Made by a program: the position numbers and the translations under genes. This document shows positions 36,158 through 44,381 of a stretch of 54,565 nucleotides of DNA, in pieces (positions within the stretch are counted from its first letter, which is position 1; every line of letters starts with the position of its first letter). The DNA is from a virus. Where the stretch lies: positions 1-54,565 of IMG/VR virus record IMGVR_UViG_3300001844_000164. The stretch is one strand, 5' to 3'. The notes below the pieces were generated by a model. It was not told where the DNA came from, ran no database searches, and saw nothing but the letters and a program-made list of their open reading frames with translations.

Positions 36158-36186
36158 TTGCGCGGGGGTCCTGGAATTCGTAGGCT
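36158..36186 (+). promoter_or_regulatory. Late-type promoter P4
   Basis: TTGCGC (36158-36163) after GATACCCCC, a 17-nt spacer and TAGGCT (36181-36186), then 9 nt to the ATG at 36196. ACCCCC (36152-36157) and GGGGGT (36164-36169) form a perfect 6-bp hairpin with the TTG in its loop, as in the P3 terminator but without a T run. Confidence 0.72.
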
Positions 36187-36195
36187 GCCCGCACT

Positions 36196-36615
36196 ATGGC
36201 GATCACCTCCGCGTTCTGCACTTCGGCGAAGTCCGAGTTTCTCCAGGGCACTCACACGTCGGCCGACACCTACAAGATCGCGCTGTACACCAGCGCCGCG
36301 GCCCTGGACGCGACGACCACCGCCTACGCCGCGACGAACGAAGTGAGCGGCACGAACTACTCGGCCGGCGGCACCACGCTGACCGGGTTCACGGTCACGA
36401 CTTCCGGCACGACCGCGATCCTCGACTTCACGACTGACCCCTCCTGGCCGAACTCGACGATCACCGCCCGCGGCGCGCTGATTTACAACTCGACCAAGAG
36501 CAACAAGGCGATCGCGGTGTACGATTTCGGTGCGGACAAGACCTCGTCGAACGGCACGTTCACGGTCCAATTCCCGACCCCCGACGCCGCCAACGGCCTC
36601 CTCCGCATCGCCTAA
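36196..36615 (+). CDS. Phage structural/fibre-associated protein (paralogue)
   Basis: A 139-residue, Thr/Ser-rich beta protein, start 9 nt after promoter P4. The pattern YKIALYTSAAALDATTTAYAATNEVSGTNYSAGG is close to that of the 902-1297 product, and the two sit at the head of the two fibre clusters, so a duplication is likely. The C-terminal half has AVYDFGADKTSSNGTFTVQFP. Related proteins occur in fibre regions of marine phages. The biochemical role is not known to me. Confidence 0.68.
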   Translation: MAITSAFCTSAKSEFLQGTHTSADTYKIALYTSAAALDATTTAYAATNEVSGTNYSAGGTTLTGFTVTTSGTTAILDFTTDPSWPNSTITARGALIYNSTKSNKAIAVYDFGADKTSSNGTFTVQFPTPDAANGLLRIA

Positions 36616-36618
36616 AAG

Positions 36619-37413
36619 ATGGCGATCACCACGCTAGACGGCGCGGTGGCGGGGATGAGCGCCCCGCAGCCGTTCATCAAGATCGGAGCGGCCACGGTCG
36701 CCGGCCGATTCTATTCGCCGTTCTACGTCACGGGATTTCCCGGCGCTGCGACCGCGCCGGCTCCCGGCATCGCCGGCGCCGCGCTGACGACCTACGCCGG
36801 CCAACTGCCGTTCAGCAATCCAATCACCGGCAACTCGTACCTCGCCCGCTTCTCGGCCAACTCCAGCGCGACCGGGAGGCTCATGCTCTGCGACCGCCTA
36901 TGGCACAATAGCGGCATCGCGACCAACTCGACCGCGGCGCAGACAATTAACTCGGCCGCGTGGCCGGCGCGGGACTCGAACGGAACGGTGAACGGAGAAG
37001 ACGTGCTGATCGGTGTCGAAATCGTGACTGCGACGACCAACACGTCGAACTGCACGATGACCTACACCAATTCCGCCGGCACGGCGGCGAGGACGTCGAT
37101 AGCTGTCTCGGTCGCGTCCGCTGGCTCCGCCGGAAACTTCTTCCCGCTATCGCTTGCCGCCGGCGACACCGGCGTGCGCTCGATCCAGACCGTGACCTTC
37201 GCCACGCAGCTCGGCGGTGGCTCCGTCTCGCTCGTCGCCTACCGCATCCTTTCCGAGATCGACGTGTTCACCGCCAACGTCGGCGCGGTGCAGGATATGT
37301 TTGGGTGCGGGTTCCCGCGGCTCTACGACAACACGGTGCCGTTTCTGCTATTCCTCCCGGCAACGACGACGGCCCCGACGCTCGTCGGCTCCATCTCGTA
37401 CTCGCAGGGATAA
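36619..37413 (+). CDS. Putative virion structural protein
   Basis: A 264-residue beta-rich protein starting 3 nt after the previous stop. It has long Ala/Thr/Ser-rich stretches and a conserved-looking middle (LARFSANSSATGRLMLCDRLWHNSGI). The C-terminal part (VQDMFGCGFPRLYDNTVPFLLFLPATTTAPTLVGSISY) is of a type seen in structural proteins of marine phages. No signal peptide is predicted. It is likely cotranscribed with its neighbours from P4. A capsid decoration or tail appendage role is possible. Confidence 0.62.
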   Translation: MAITTLDGAVAGMSAPQPFIKIGAATVAGRFYSPFYVTGFPGAATAPAPGIAGAALTTYAGQLPFSNPITGNSYLARFSANSSATGRLMLCDRLWHNSGIATNSTAAQTINSAAWPARDSNGTVNGEDVLIGVEIVTATTNTSNCTMTYTNSAGTAARTSIAVSVASAGSAGNFFPLSLAAGDTGVRSIQTVTFATQLGGGSVSLVAYRILSEIDVFTANVGAVQDMFGCGFPRLYDNTVPFLLFLPATTTAPTLVGSISYSQG

Positions 37414-37421
37414 CCTGACCC

Positions 37422-39341
37422 GTGGCCTCCGCGGGCACAGGTAGGTTCCCAAACCACGGCCGGCTGCAACGGCCGAGCCTGACGAAGCAGACGCCGGACG
37501 GCGCGCTAGCGGTCGCGGCCAACACCTTTTTCTTCGGGGCGTCGACTCCCGCGGTCAACGTCACCGCATCGGTCAGCGGAGTTCAGGGAGCCGGATCGTT
37601 TGGCGTCGTTGACGCTCTTGGAAGTGCCGTATCCACGGTAACAGGACAAAGCGGAGCGGGAGCGGTGGGTGCGGTAACGGCGATAGCTGTCTCCAACGTG
37701 ACTGCGACCGTCACCGGGCAATCCGCCACCGGGTTCTACGGTCCTGTTCAAGTCACCATCGGCGCGACGGGTGACGCACCCGGGCAGGTTGCCCTGGGTG
37801 TGGTCGGCCCGGTCACCGTGGCGATCGCGGTCGATGTTTCGGTTCCTGGTCAGCAGGGTTCCGGGCAAGTCGGGTCTCCGTCGGTCTTCTTCGGGTCGAC
37901 CACGACTGTTTCTGGTCAGGTCGGAACCGGCCAGGTCGGCACCGTCAGCGTCGGCTCCGGAATCACCGTCGATGTCACCGGCCAGGTCGGAACCGGCCAG
38001 GTCGGCTCCGTCAGCATCACCGCCACCGTTTCGGTCACGGCCTCGGTGTCCGGAGTTTTCGGTCACGGCCAGGTCGGGACGATCGGGACGACCGGGGGAG
38101 TATCGACCATCCCCACCGGCCAGCAGGGAACCGGCCAGGTCGGGACCCCGACCATCTCCGCCGCCGCCACCACCGACGTTGTCGGCCGGCAGGGGACCGG
38201 CCAGGTCGGCACACTCTCCGTCACCGCGCAGCAGCAGGTCACGGCCCCGGTCACCGGCCTGGAAGCGGCCGGGCAGACCGGGGCCCTGGCAGTCTCGGCC
38301 TCGTCCAGCGCGAGCATTACCGGCCAGCAGGGCGCCGGGCAAACGGGTTCCCTGACCGTATTTGCCCAGGTCTATGTCACCACCACCCCCGCGGGTGTGG
38401 AGGGCCTAGGATTGGTCGGAACGGCGGCTGGCAGGGGCTTCGCGGTCGCCACCCCGGCGGGCGTGACGGGCCTGGGCGAGGTCGGGACCGTGGACGCCTC
38501 GGGCGACTTGATCGCCCGGCCTTCCGGCGTGTCTGGAGCCGGCCAAGTCGGCCAGGCGTCGGTCTCGATCGACATGTGTTACGGGCCCGCCGGCGTCCAG
38601 GCGGTGGGCGAGGTCGGAGCGGTGGCGATTTCGGCCGGCATGTGCTACGGGCCAGCCGGCATCGAGGCGGTGGGCGAGGTCGGCACGGTCGATGTCAGCC
38701 CGGATGCCTCGGCCCAGGGCGTCGAGGGGATCGGCCTGGTCGGCCTGGTCAACCTCAAGGCGGACGGTTGCGCTCCGCTCGATTCCGGAGTGGTCGCCCT
38801 GGGCGTGGTGGGCCACGCCACGATCGCGATCGACATGTGCTACGGGCCCGCCGGCGTCGAGGCGGTAGGCGAGGTCGGCACGGTCGGGTTCATTCTTTCC
38901 TCCGAGGTCGAGATCGACGGCATCCACGCAAACGGGCTGCTCGGTTTCCCCCGCATCCGGACGACCGGGGTGTATTCAGTCTCCGGCGTCGCCGGCGCCG
39001 GCCAGGTCGGGTCGGTCTACGCCGCCCAGGACCGCAGCGTGGTCGTCACGTTCCCGGGCCAGAGCCGCGAGGCCCAGGTCGGTTTCCTCCAGGTCATCAT
39101 CGGAGAGACCCAGAAGATGGACGACGGTCCTCCGGTGCGCGGGCGCCGGAACTCGACGACCTGGATGAAGGGCGTCTCGGCCTCGGCCAAAGCCGGCCGC
39201 CCGAGGTCAGGGGCCGGCAGCGGCGCTTCGTTTGCGGGCCAGGCTGGCGTGGTCCTCTCCGGGCGGCCGCGGATCTTCGCGATCCAGAATCCGACCGAGC
39301 AGCAGCTCGAGGAAGCGATGGCGCTTCTGTTCGACGAATAA
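37422..39341 (+). CDS. 639-aa GQVGT-repeat fibre-like protein
   Basis: Starts with GTG 8 nt after the previous stop. After about 50 residues, it is made of repeats of about 17-21 residues with the core T-G-(Q/V)-x-G-x-G-(Q/E)-V-G-(T/S)-(V/L), for example GQQGTGQVGTLSV, in at least two dozen copies. Three later repeats carry the variant MCYGPAGVEAVGEVG. The last ~80 residues are different and basic (PPVRGRRNSTTWMKG), ending with QLEEAMALLFDE. The periodicity suggests a beta-solenoid or beta-prism shaft. It is analogous to the 2413-residue protein at the other end of the structural region, but the repeat consensus is different. It ends at a shared terminator. Confidence 0.75.
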   Translation: MASAGTGRFPNHGRLQRPSLTKQTPDGALAVAANTFFFGASTPAVNVTASVSGVQGAGSFGVVDALGSAVSTVTGQSGAGAVGAVTAIAVSNVTATVTGQSATGFYGPVQVTIGATGDAPGQVALGVVGPVTVAIAVDVSVPGQQGSGQVGSPSVFFGSTTTVSGQVGTGQVGTVSVGSGITVDVTGQVGTGQVGSVSITATVSVTASVSGVFGHGQVGTIGTTGGVSTIPTGQQGTGQVGTPTISAAATTDVVGRQGTGQVGTLSVTAQQQVTAPVTGLEAAGQTGALAVSASSSASITGQQGAGQTGSLTVFAQVYVTTTPAGVEGLGLVGTAAGRGFAVATPAGVTGLGEVGTVDASGDLIARPSGVSGAGQVGQASVSIDMCYGPAGVQAVGEVGAVAISAGMCYGPAGIEAVGEVGTVDVSPDASAQGVEGIGLVGLVNLKADGCAPLDSGVVALGVVGHATIAIDMCYGPAGVEAVGEVGTVGFILSSEVEIDGIHANGLLGFPRIRTTGVYSVSGVAGAGQVGSVYAAQDRSVVVTFPGQSREAQVGFLQVIIGETQKMDDGPPVRGRRNSTTWMKGVSASAKAGRPRSGAGSGASFAGQAGVVLSGRPRIFAIQNPTEQQLEEAMALLFDE

Positions 39342-39367
39342 AAAAGCCCCGGATTTCTCCGGGGCTT
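39341..39367. terminator. Bidirectional terminator between converging units
   Basis: AAGCCCCGG (39344-39352) and CCGGGGCTT (39359-39367) form a perfect 9-bp stem with a 6-nt loop. A run of A on the left (39340-39345) gives a U tract for leftward transcripts. On the right only TT follows the stem, so it is a better leftward than rightward terminator. It separates the fibre cluster from the leftward DUF932 unit. Confidence 0.85.
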
Positions 39368-39370
39368 CGA

Positions 39371-39538
39371 CTACTTCTTCGCCTCTTTGAGGATCGCCTC
39401 AATCACGATGTCGGATTGCGACTTGAGCCTCATCGCGGCGAGGGTTTTGAGGATGACGCCCACCCGGACGGGGACCCGGACGCACAGCGGGATGCGGGGT
39501 CCGAGTTCCGGGTTTTTGAGCGGTCGGCCTTTCCTCAC
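39371..39538 (-). CDS. Small ribbon-helix-helix-like protein, 55 aa
   Basis: GTG start overlaps the stop of the DUF932 gene (GTGA). The product begins VRKGRPLKNPELGPRIPLCVRVPVRVGVILKTLAAMRLKSQSDIVIEAILKEAKK when read in order, given here only as its key parts: a short beta strand (LCVRVPV), then two helices separated by a KSQS turn. This is the size and pattern of MetJ/Arc (ribbon-helix-helix) DNA-binding proteins. It is too short to be listed as an independent frame because the frame continues upstream. It may regulate its own unit or the integrase across the 40354-40611 intergenic region. Confidence 0.6.
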   Translation of the reverse strand: MRKGRPLKNPELGPRIPLCVRVPVRVGVILKTLAAMRLKSQSDIVIEAILKEAKK

Positions 39539-40353
39539 GCAAGCACCTCCTGACCGGAGGCGACCGACTCCGCGAGGTTCCAGAGCGACGTGTTGATCCG
39601 CTCGTTCGCGGCGATGCCGGTGATCTTCCGGATGCGGCGGGTGCTGCGCTCGGCGGTCGGGTTGCCCTGGTCGTCGAGACGAGCGAAAGAGGCGTTGAAG
39701 CCACCGCGGACGAGGCGCTCCTGGACGACGTTGAACGTCGTCCAAAGGCTGCGGTTCATGTCCGACACGCGAAGCGGGGTGACGAGCTGCTGCGCGTTGA
39801 CCTCCGGGCCGTTGGTCGGCCAGCGGTAAGCGACGCCGCGGGTGGCGAACGCGAGCTGCTGCGCGGGCGAGAGCTCGATTTCCCGCCAGAGGTCGACGCG
39901 ACTGATGACTTTGTCGAAGTTAGCCCGGAGCTCGCGGGCGCCGGCGACCACGCGGTTTTCGAGGTCACCGCCGCGGTGGTAAAACACCCCGCCCGCGACC
40001 TTGATGCCGGCGTAGAGCTGGTTGGTGCATGCGAAGCGGAGGAAGCCCGCGATGAGACGCACGGCGCTGCCGCCATCCGAGCTGTTCGCGAGGCGCACAA
40101 GCGGGCGCCCCTCGGCATGGTGAGGCAAAGCCGGGTGCGTCAGCGCGATTTCGTGGCGGTTGTGCTCAAGGGACTCGCGCTTGCGCCCGCGGGTCTGCTT
40201 CGCGTCGGTTACCTGCCAACCGTCCTGCTGGAGCGCGTCGAGGACGTGCGCCGTCGTGACGTGGGCGTAGGACGCGGACAGCGAGCTGTCCGGCGTGATT
40301 GAGAAAGCCGCGGGCGCGAGCTCGCGGACTTGAGCGGTGGTGATCGTGTTCAT
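39535..40353 (-). CDS. DUF932-family protein
   Basis: A 272-residue protein; I take the ATG at 40353 (MNTITTAQVRELAPAAFS) over an ATG 21 nt upstream. The DUF932 pattern is visible in the order: ALTHPALPHHAEGRPLVRLANSSDGGSAVRL (about 70-100), FRFACTNQLYAG (about 103-114), and the C-terminal helical tail with WNLAESVASGQEVL. DUF932 proteins are common on phages and plasmids and have no firmly established function; a link to recombination or nucleic-acid protection has been suggested for some relatives. The gene has no Shine-Dalgarno. It ends in a GTGA overlap with the small RHH-like gene. The 10-mer ATCCCTACCA lies directly on its start. Confidence 0.75.
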   Translation of the reverse strand: MNTITTAQVRELAPAAFSITPDSSLSASYAHVTTAHVLDALQQDGWQVTDAKQTRGRKRESLEHNRHEIALTHPALPHHAEGRPLVRLANSSDGGSAVRLIAGFLRFACTNQLYAGIKVAGGVFYHRGGDLENRVVAGARELRANFDKVISRVDLWREIELSPAQQLAFATRGVAYRWPTNGPEVNAQQLVTPLRVSDMNRSLWTTFNVVQERLVRGGFNASFARLDDQGNPTAERSTRRIRKITGIAANERINTSLWNLAESVASGQEVLA

Positions 40354-40611
40354 GGTAGGGATGACGCCGACCACCGTGAGAGCGTTTTTTACAAACGCAA
40401 TACATATTTCGCGATACCAGGCTCGCGATACCAGCAGCGCCGCTTACCCAGCGTTACGCGCGCATTCCGGCAGCCAGGGCCTGGAGAATTTCATAGGTAA
40501 GTGGACACCAGCAGACACCTGGAAACATGTCTCTCGGTCCAAGAAATACTACGGGGCGCAGAGCTAAATTTGGCGCTTGATACCAGGGTGCGATACCACC
40601 TGACTGGACGT
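40354..40611. promoter_or_regulatory. Divergent control region between DUF932 and integrase, with repeats
   Basis: This 258-bp gap is less GC-rich than its surroundings. It contains TCGCGATACCAG at 40409-40420 and again at 40423-40434 (14-bp period). GATACCA recurs at 40579 and 40592. A further inverted pair, TGGTATC-ACGC-GATACCA, lies inside the integrase gene at 40985-41002. The DUF932 side has TTTTTTACAAACGCAATACATATTT around 40385. The sites could be operators of a regulator or arm-type binding sites of the integrase. The attachment site itself could not be defined from this sequence alone. Confidence 0.5.
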
Positions 40612-41802
40612 GTGAGCACAATCCCTACCAAAACCAGGACAGAGTGGACAAAGACAGGCACCATCGGCCTCTACCAGAGGTACTGCGGGACCTATTACTC
40701 CCGCTATTCGATCAACGGCGCGCGGACCTTCCGCTCGCTCAAGACTGACGTCTACACCGTCGCCAAGCTCCGGCACGCCCGGCGCACGGGCGACGTCGAA
40801 ACCGCTCGCCAGAAGGGCGTTACCATCGACGCGGATCTCCGCACCCTGGGCGCCCTGGCCGCCGCCCTGGAGGCGGAGGTGGCCAGCTCCCAGGCCGCGC
40901 CGGCCACGAAAACCGGCTACCGCAACTGGATCGCGAGGCTCCGGGAGAACTGGCAGGGCGACTTCGAGACCGCCCAGGCGAGGCTGGTATCACGCGATAC
41001 CATCTCCGAACTGCGCCAGTTTTTGCTCACCAAGGCGCCCCGCCGCAAGCAGCCGGACCGCTGCGGCTACAAGCCCGCGGTCGTGAACCAGACCCTCACC
41101 GCCCTGCGCCTCATGCTCGAGATCGCGGTGCGCCACCACGTCATCCTCCAGAACCCGTTCAGCGACGGCACGGCGATCCGGCAGTCAGTCTACCTGCCGG
41201 CCGACACCAGGCGCCCGGAGATCCCGGAGAACGCGGTCATGGAACGGATCTTCGCCGAAATGGCGCGCGTCCCGGACGCCGAGAACTACGACGACCTCAC
41301 GCTCAAGTTCTTCCAGTCTTGCGCGGAGAATTCGGCCGAGCATGCGCGCTTCCTGGCCTACTCCGGCCTCCGGCTGTCGGAGGCCCAGGCCGCGACCTGG
41401 GACGACGTCAAGGGTGACTGGCTGGTCGTCCGCGGGACCAAGACCGAGACGAGCGCCCGCCGGGTGCCCATCGTTCCCGCGCTCCGGGCGCTCCTGGACC
41501 AGATCAAGACCAAGCGCATCGCCGGCCCGATCCTGGGCGTGAAAACGTCCATCGACGCCATGCAGCGGGCGTGCGCCCGCCTTGGGCTGCCGCCGCTGCG
41601 CCATCACGACCTGCGGCACTTCTTCGCCACGGCGTGCATCGAAAGCGGCGTCGACATCCCGACCGTCGCCGACTGGCTCGGCCACGCGGACGGCGGAACG
41701 CTGCTGATGCGGACCTACCGCCACCTGCGGTCCAAGCACTCGCTCGACGCGGCGCAGAAGCTCACCTTTGGGCTGCCGCCCGCTCAATCGAAGAGCGCGT
41801 GA
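40612..41802 (+). CDS. int: Tyrosine recombinase (phage integrase)
   Basis: Start chosen at the GTG at 40612 (396 residues). The longer frame from 40501 is low in GC3 and lies over the repeat region. The N-terminal part is a SAM-like core-binding domain (TKTGYRNWIARLRENW). The catalytic part has R254 in YSGLRLSEA, H332-x-x-R335 in HHDLRHFF, H358 in WLGHAD and Y369 in RTYRHL, the complete set for a tyrosine recombinase. It would carry out site-specific integration and excision. The 3' end overlaps the leftward excisionase-like gene by 41 nt on the opposite strand, so each transcript runs into the other. Confidence 0.92.
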   Translation: MSTIPTKTRTEWTKTGTIGLYQRYCGTYYSRYSINGARTFRSLKTDVYTVAKLRHARRTGDVETARQKGVTIDADLRTLGALAAALEAEVASSQAAPATKTGYRNWIARLRENWQGDFETAQARLVSRDTISELRQFLLTKAPRRKQPDRCGYKPAVVNQTLTALRLMLEIAVRHHVILQNPFSDGTAIRQSVYLPADTRRPEIPENAVMERIFAEMARVPDAENYDDLTLKFFQSCAENSAEHARFLAYSGLRLSEAQAATWDDVKGDWLVVRGTKTETSARRVPIVPALRALLDQIKTKRIAGPILGVKTSIDAMQRACARLGLPPLRHHDLRHFFATACIESGVDIPTVADWLGHADGGTLLMRTYRHLRSKHSLDAAQKLTFGLPPAQSKSA

Positions 41803-42064
41803 TGAGCACGCGGCTCGTTCCTGGCACGCGGTCGAGCTGACCGACCGCGAGCCAGTTGTAAATCGTGGCCCGCGACACTCCGCCCAGGAGTTCGCGGGCT
41901 TTTTTTATCGGCACCGCAAGCTGCTCGGGAGCCGGCGCCGGCGACGGGCCCTCGAGGCCGCCGTGGCACGCCTGGGCGACGGAGAGAGCGTCCTCCTCGC
42001 TCACCGCATCGAACCAGATGCGGATGAGGCGGCCGCGGCAGGGGACAAGCGCCGAGTAGTTCAT
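41762..42064 (-). CDS. Excisionase-like HTH protein
   Basis: A 100-residue protein; the ATG at 42064 overlaps the previous stop (ATGA). The C-terminal half (LAVPIKKARELLGGVSRATIYNWLAVGQLDRVPGTSRVLITRSSIERA) is a winged-helix/MerR-type HTH of the kind found in phage excisionases and in AlpA-like or MerR-like helix-turn-helix proteins. The N-terminal half begins MNYSALVPCRGRLIRIWF. It is the last gene of the leftward replication operon and converges on the integrase with a 41-nt overlap, so excision functions could be coupled to lytic transcription, and integrase expression could be dampened by antisense transcription. Confidence 0.72.
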   Translation of the reverse strand: MNYSALVPCRGRLIRIWFDAVSEEDALSVAQACHGGLEGPSPAPAPEQLAVPIKKARELLGGVSRATIYNWLAVGQLDRVPGTSRVLITRSSIERAAAQR

Positions 42065-42249
42065 GTGTGTACGATCACGCCGACGCGGAGGCACGCCCAG
42101 ACCAGGCCGAGCGTCATGTCCACGCGGATACAGCGGACGGCCTTTTCGCCGCGCAGGATGTAGTCGTACTGGGAGCCGAGCATGATGCCGAGGCGGATGT
42201 CGATCGGCTCGTTGCCCCAGGTGAAAACGAATTGTGGGATGAATCTCAT
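42061..42249 (-). CDS. Hypothetical 62-aa protein
   Basis: ATGA overlaps on both sides fix this short gene between primase-helicase and the excisionase-like gene. The product is hydrophobic in part (MRFIPQFVFTWGNEPIDIRLGIMLGSQYDYI, with GLVWACLRVGVIVHT at the end) but has no clear membrane helix. I do not recognise it. The first half resembles a short conserved segment with GNEPIDIRLGI. Its coupled position suggests it is translated with the replication proteins. Confidence 0.65.
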   Translation of the reverse strand: MRFIPQFVFTWGNEPIDIRLGIMLGSQYDYILRGEKAVRCIRVDMTLGLVWACLRVGVIVHT

Positions 42250-44381
42250 AGTTCCTCCGGTCGCATGATCTTGAATCCCCGTTTCTGGTTGTTGCGGTGC
42301 AGAGACAGCCAGGGGACCTGCTGCTCGCACAGATGGTTGAGCTGCTGCTTGACGTGGTTGCGGATGTCAGCGACCCGCGGTAGCTGGGCGCGCACGACAT
42401 CGTTCGCCTGGATCTCTGACACCAGGTCAGAGGCGGTCCCAAACCAGTACTGCTCCTTGTCCTTCGCTTGCCGGAAGTACTGGACGCGCCAGGTGTCCAG
42501 CGTCTCGCGGAGTGCGGCCGCCGGCGATGCGTCCGAGGCAATGTCCATCATTTCCGGGTGCAGCCAGGAGTCGTGCCCGAACCTCCAGACCTCGTCCTGC
42601 TTCGACAGCAGCCATTCCGGCGTCTTCCAGCCGGCCATGAAGTCGGCGAATGCCTGGCGCTCGCGGGCCACCGTCTCCTCGCAGCCGGAAAAATCGGTCG
42701 AGGTCTTCCGGGCGAGGAGAATGACCAGCTTGTCGCGGATCGATCCCTCGATCGACGGCAGCATCTGGACAGAGGTCGCGTCCGAGTTGAGCGTGACGAT
42801 CAACCGGCCGTTGAACCGGTGGGTTACCGCTTTCCGGAATTTGGGATGAAACTCCTGGTACGGGTTCGCGACCAGTTTCTTGACCGCGGCCGAGTACTGC
42901 TGATGCCGCTTGCGCTCGCTCGCTGCCGCCGCGTCGTCGACCGACCAGACGGGCGCGTGGAAGAGCTGCTCATTGAACCCGGAGTGCCCCAGGATAAAAG
43001 AGGTGGCCTCCTGGTGCCCTCCCATAAGCCCGCCAATGACGTGCTGCGAGAGGAACGTCTTGCCGGCCGAGACGTCGCCGCAGATGAAAAGCGCGTGCCC
43101 TTTGCGGGGCTTTCCAACCCTTGCCGTGTTGTAGAAGCGGCCGAGCCAACTCAATAGCACGTCTAGCTGCTGGCGGTCAAATAGCCCGCCAAGATACTGC
43201 GCGAGCCAGGGAAATCCGTCGCCCCATTCCCGGACCTGGCCCGTGGTCGGGTGCGGCTTCACGCGCGAGATGTTGAGGTACTTGGAATTGTTGTCGTGAA
43301 CAACCTCCTCGGGGAGGAAGATGCACGGGAAAGCACCGTCGACGCGGCGCGTGTTCTCGATCGCAGAAAGGGCGCTGGCTACTTCAGAAGTGGCGCTGCG
43401 CCGGGTATCGTTGGAAAGCCCGTGGTCGGTCTGCAACCGCCGGCCCATCTGATTACCAGCGAACGCTTGCCAGATCCCCGAGGCGTCCTTCTCCCAGTAG
43501 AGCTGGCCGTCGTAGTAGATCGCGTTGATGGCTCCGCCAATCTTGTTGGCGCGGTACTCGGCGACGAACTGGGCGCCCAGCACTTCCGCCCAGGGCATGA
43601 ATTTCGCCTCGCCCGTCCATGCCTGGACTCCGGTGGCCCGCAACGTGCATCCGGTGGGGTTATCCGCCTTCGGGTCCCAGAACCGAACGCCCTTGGCCCC
43701 TTCGAGGAACGGGCCGGGCCAGCGGCCGGGCCAGCGGCGGTCGACCTCGGCGGCCACCGCTTCCATCGGGACCACCGGGCCGTCGACCTTCCACTTCGCC
43801 TTCTCGCTCGCGTCGCAGAGCGCCGCCATCACCAGGTTCGCCGGCAACCTGGCGTCGCCCCAAGGCTGCCGCCAGTTGGTCCCCAGCTCGTAAGGCGTGT
43901 GAGGATTGTTCCAGGCCACTTCGTCGAGCCCGGGAAGGTGGTCCTTCACTTTGAGCTCCTTCGCCATCGCGACCTTGAACTTGCCCATGACCTCCGCGGA
44001 AAACGCGGGAACCGGGCGCTCGAAGACCCAGATCAACCGGGCTTTTCCCGAGAACGTAGTCGTAACCCAGGTAGGAGCGCGACCGGCGCTGAACTTCAGC
44101 TTGGCCAGCTCGGCGTTGATCGCCTCCGGCATGCCGTCGTAGTCGGCGATCAACCCGTGCATGTACTTGATCGGGTTCTGCCCGCTCGACCGCTGCGCCG
44201 GAAATTCCGGCTCGGCGAGCGTGTAGAAAACGTGCTCGGTGCTCGCGTCGTGGCACCACTTCGCGAACTCGTCCTTCGCCGCAAACTGCGGGCGCGTAGA
44301 CAAGGACGGGAGCGACGCCAGCTCCGCCTTGAACAGCTCGGACGAGCTGTGGTTCCTGATGTAGAAGGCGACGGGGTTCAC
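42246..44381 (-). CDS. Primase-polymerase/helicase (DUF5906-like)
   Basis: A 711-residue replication protein. The N-terminal ~250 residues look like an archaeo-eukaryotic-type primase (GLIADYDG, TTTFSGKARLIWVFERP, VAWNNPHTPYELGTNW). The C-terminal part has Walker A GDVSAGKT near 432-440 and Walker B VWSVDDAAA about 55 residues later, followed by a helicase motif with FNGRLIVTLNSD. This is the combination found in phage primase-helicase proteins with a DUF5906-type ATPase. It would unwind and prime DNA for the family A polymerase. It overlaps both neighbours by ATGA. Confidence 0.85.
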   Translation of the reverse strand: MNPVAFYIRNHSSSELFKAELASLPSLSTRPQFAAKDEFAKWCHDASTEHVFYTLAEPEFPAQRSSGQNPIKYMHGLIADYDGMPEAINAELAKLKFSAGRAPTWVTTTFSGKARLIWVFERPVPAFSAEVMGKFKVAMAKELKVKDHLPGLDEVAWNNPHTPYELGTNWRQPWGDARLPANLVMAALCDASEKAKWKVDGPVVPMEAVAAEVDRRWPGRWPGPFLEGAKGVRFWDPKADNPTGCTLRATGVQAWTGEAKFMPWAEVLGAQFVAEYRANKIGGAINAIYYDGQLYWEKDASGIWQAFAGNQMGRRLQTDHGLSNDTRRSATSEVASALSAIENTRRVDGAFPCIFLPEEVVHDNNSKYLNISRVKPHPTTGQVREWGDGFPWLAQYLGGLFDRQQLDVLLSWLGRFYNTARVGKPRKGHALFICGDVSAGKTFLSQHVIGGLMGGHQEATSFILGHSGFNEQLFHAPVWSVDDAAAASERKRHQQYSAAVKKLVANPYQEFHPKFRKAVTHRFNGRLIVTLNSDATSVQMLPSIEGSIRDKLVILLARKTSTDFSGCEETVARERQAFADFMAGWKTPEWLLSKQDEVWRFGHDSWLHPEMMDIASDASPAAALRETLDTWRVQYFRQAKDKEQYWFGTASDLVSEIQANDVVRAQLPRVADIRNHVKQQLNHLCEQQVPWLSLHRNNQKRGFKIMRPEEL

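Noticed and set aside
40501-40611. N-terminal extension of the integrase
   Set aside because: Low GC3, contains GATACCA repeats, and the GTG at 40612 begins the recognisable protein.
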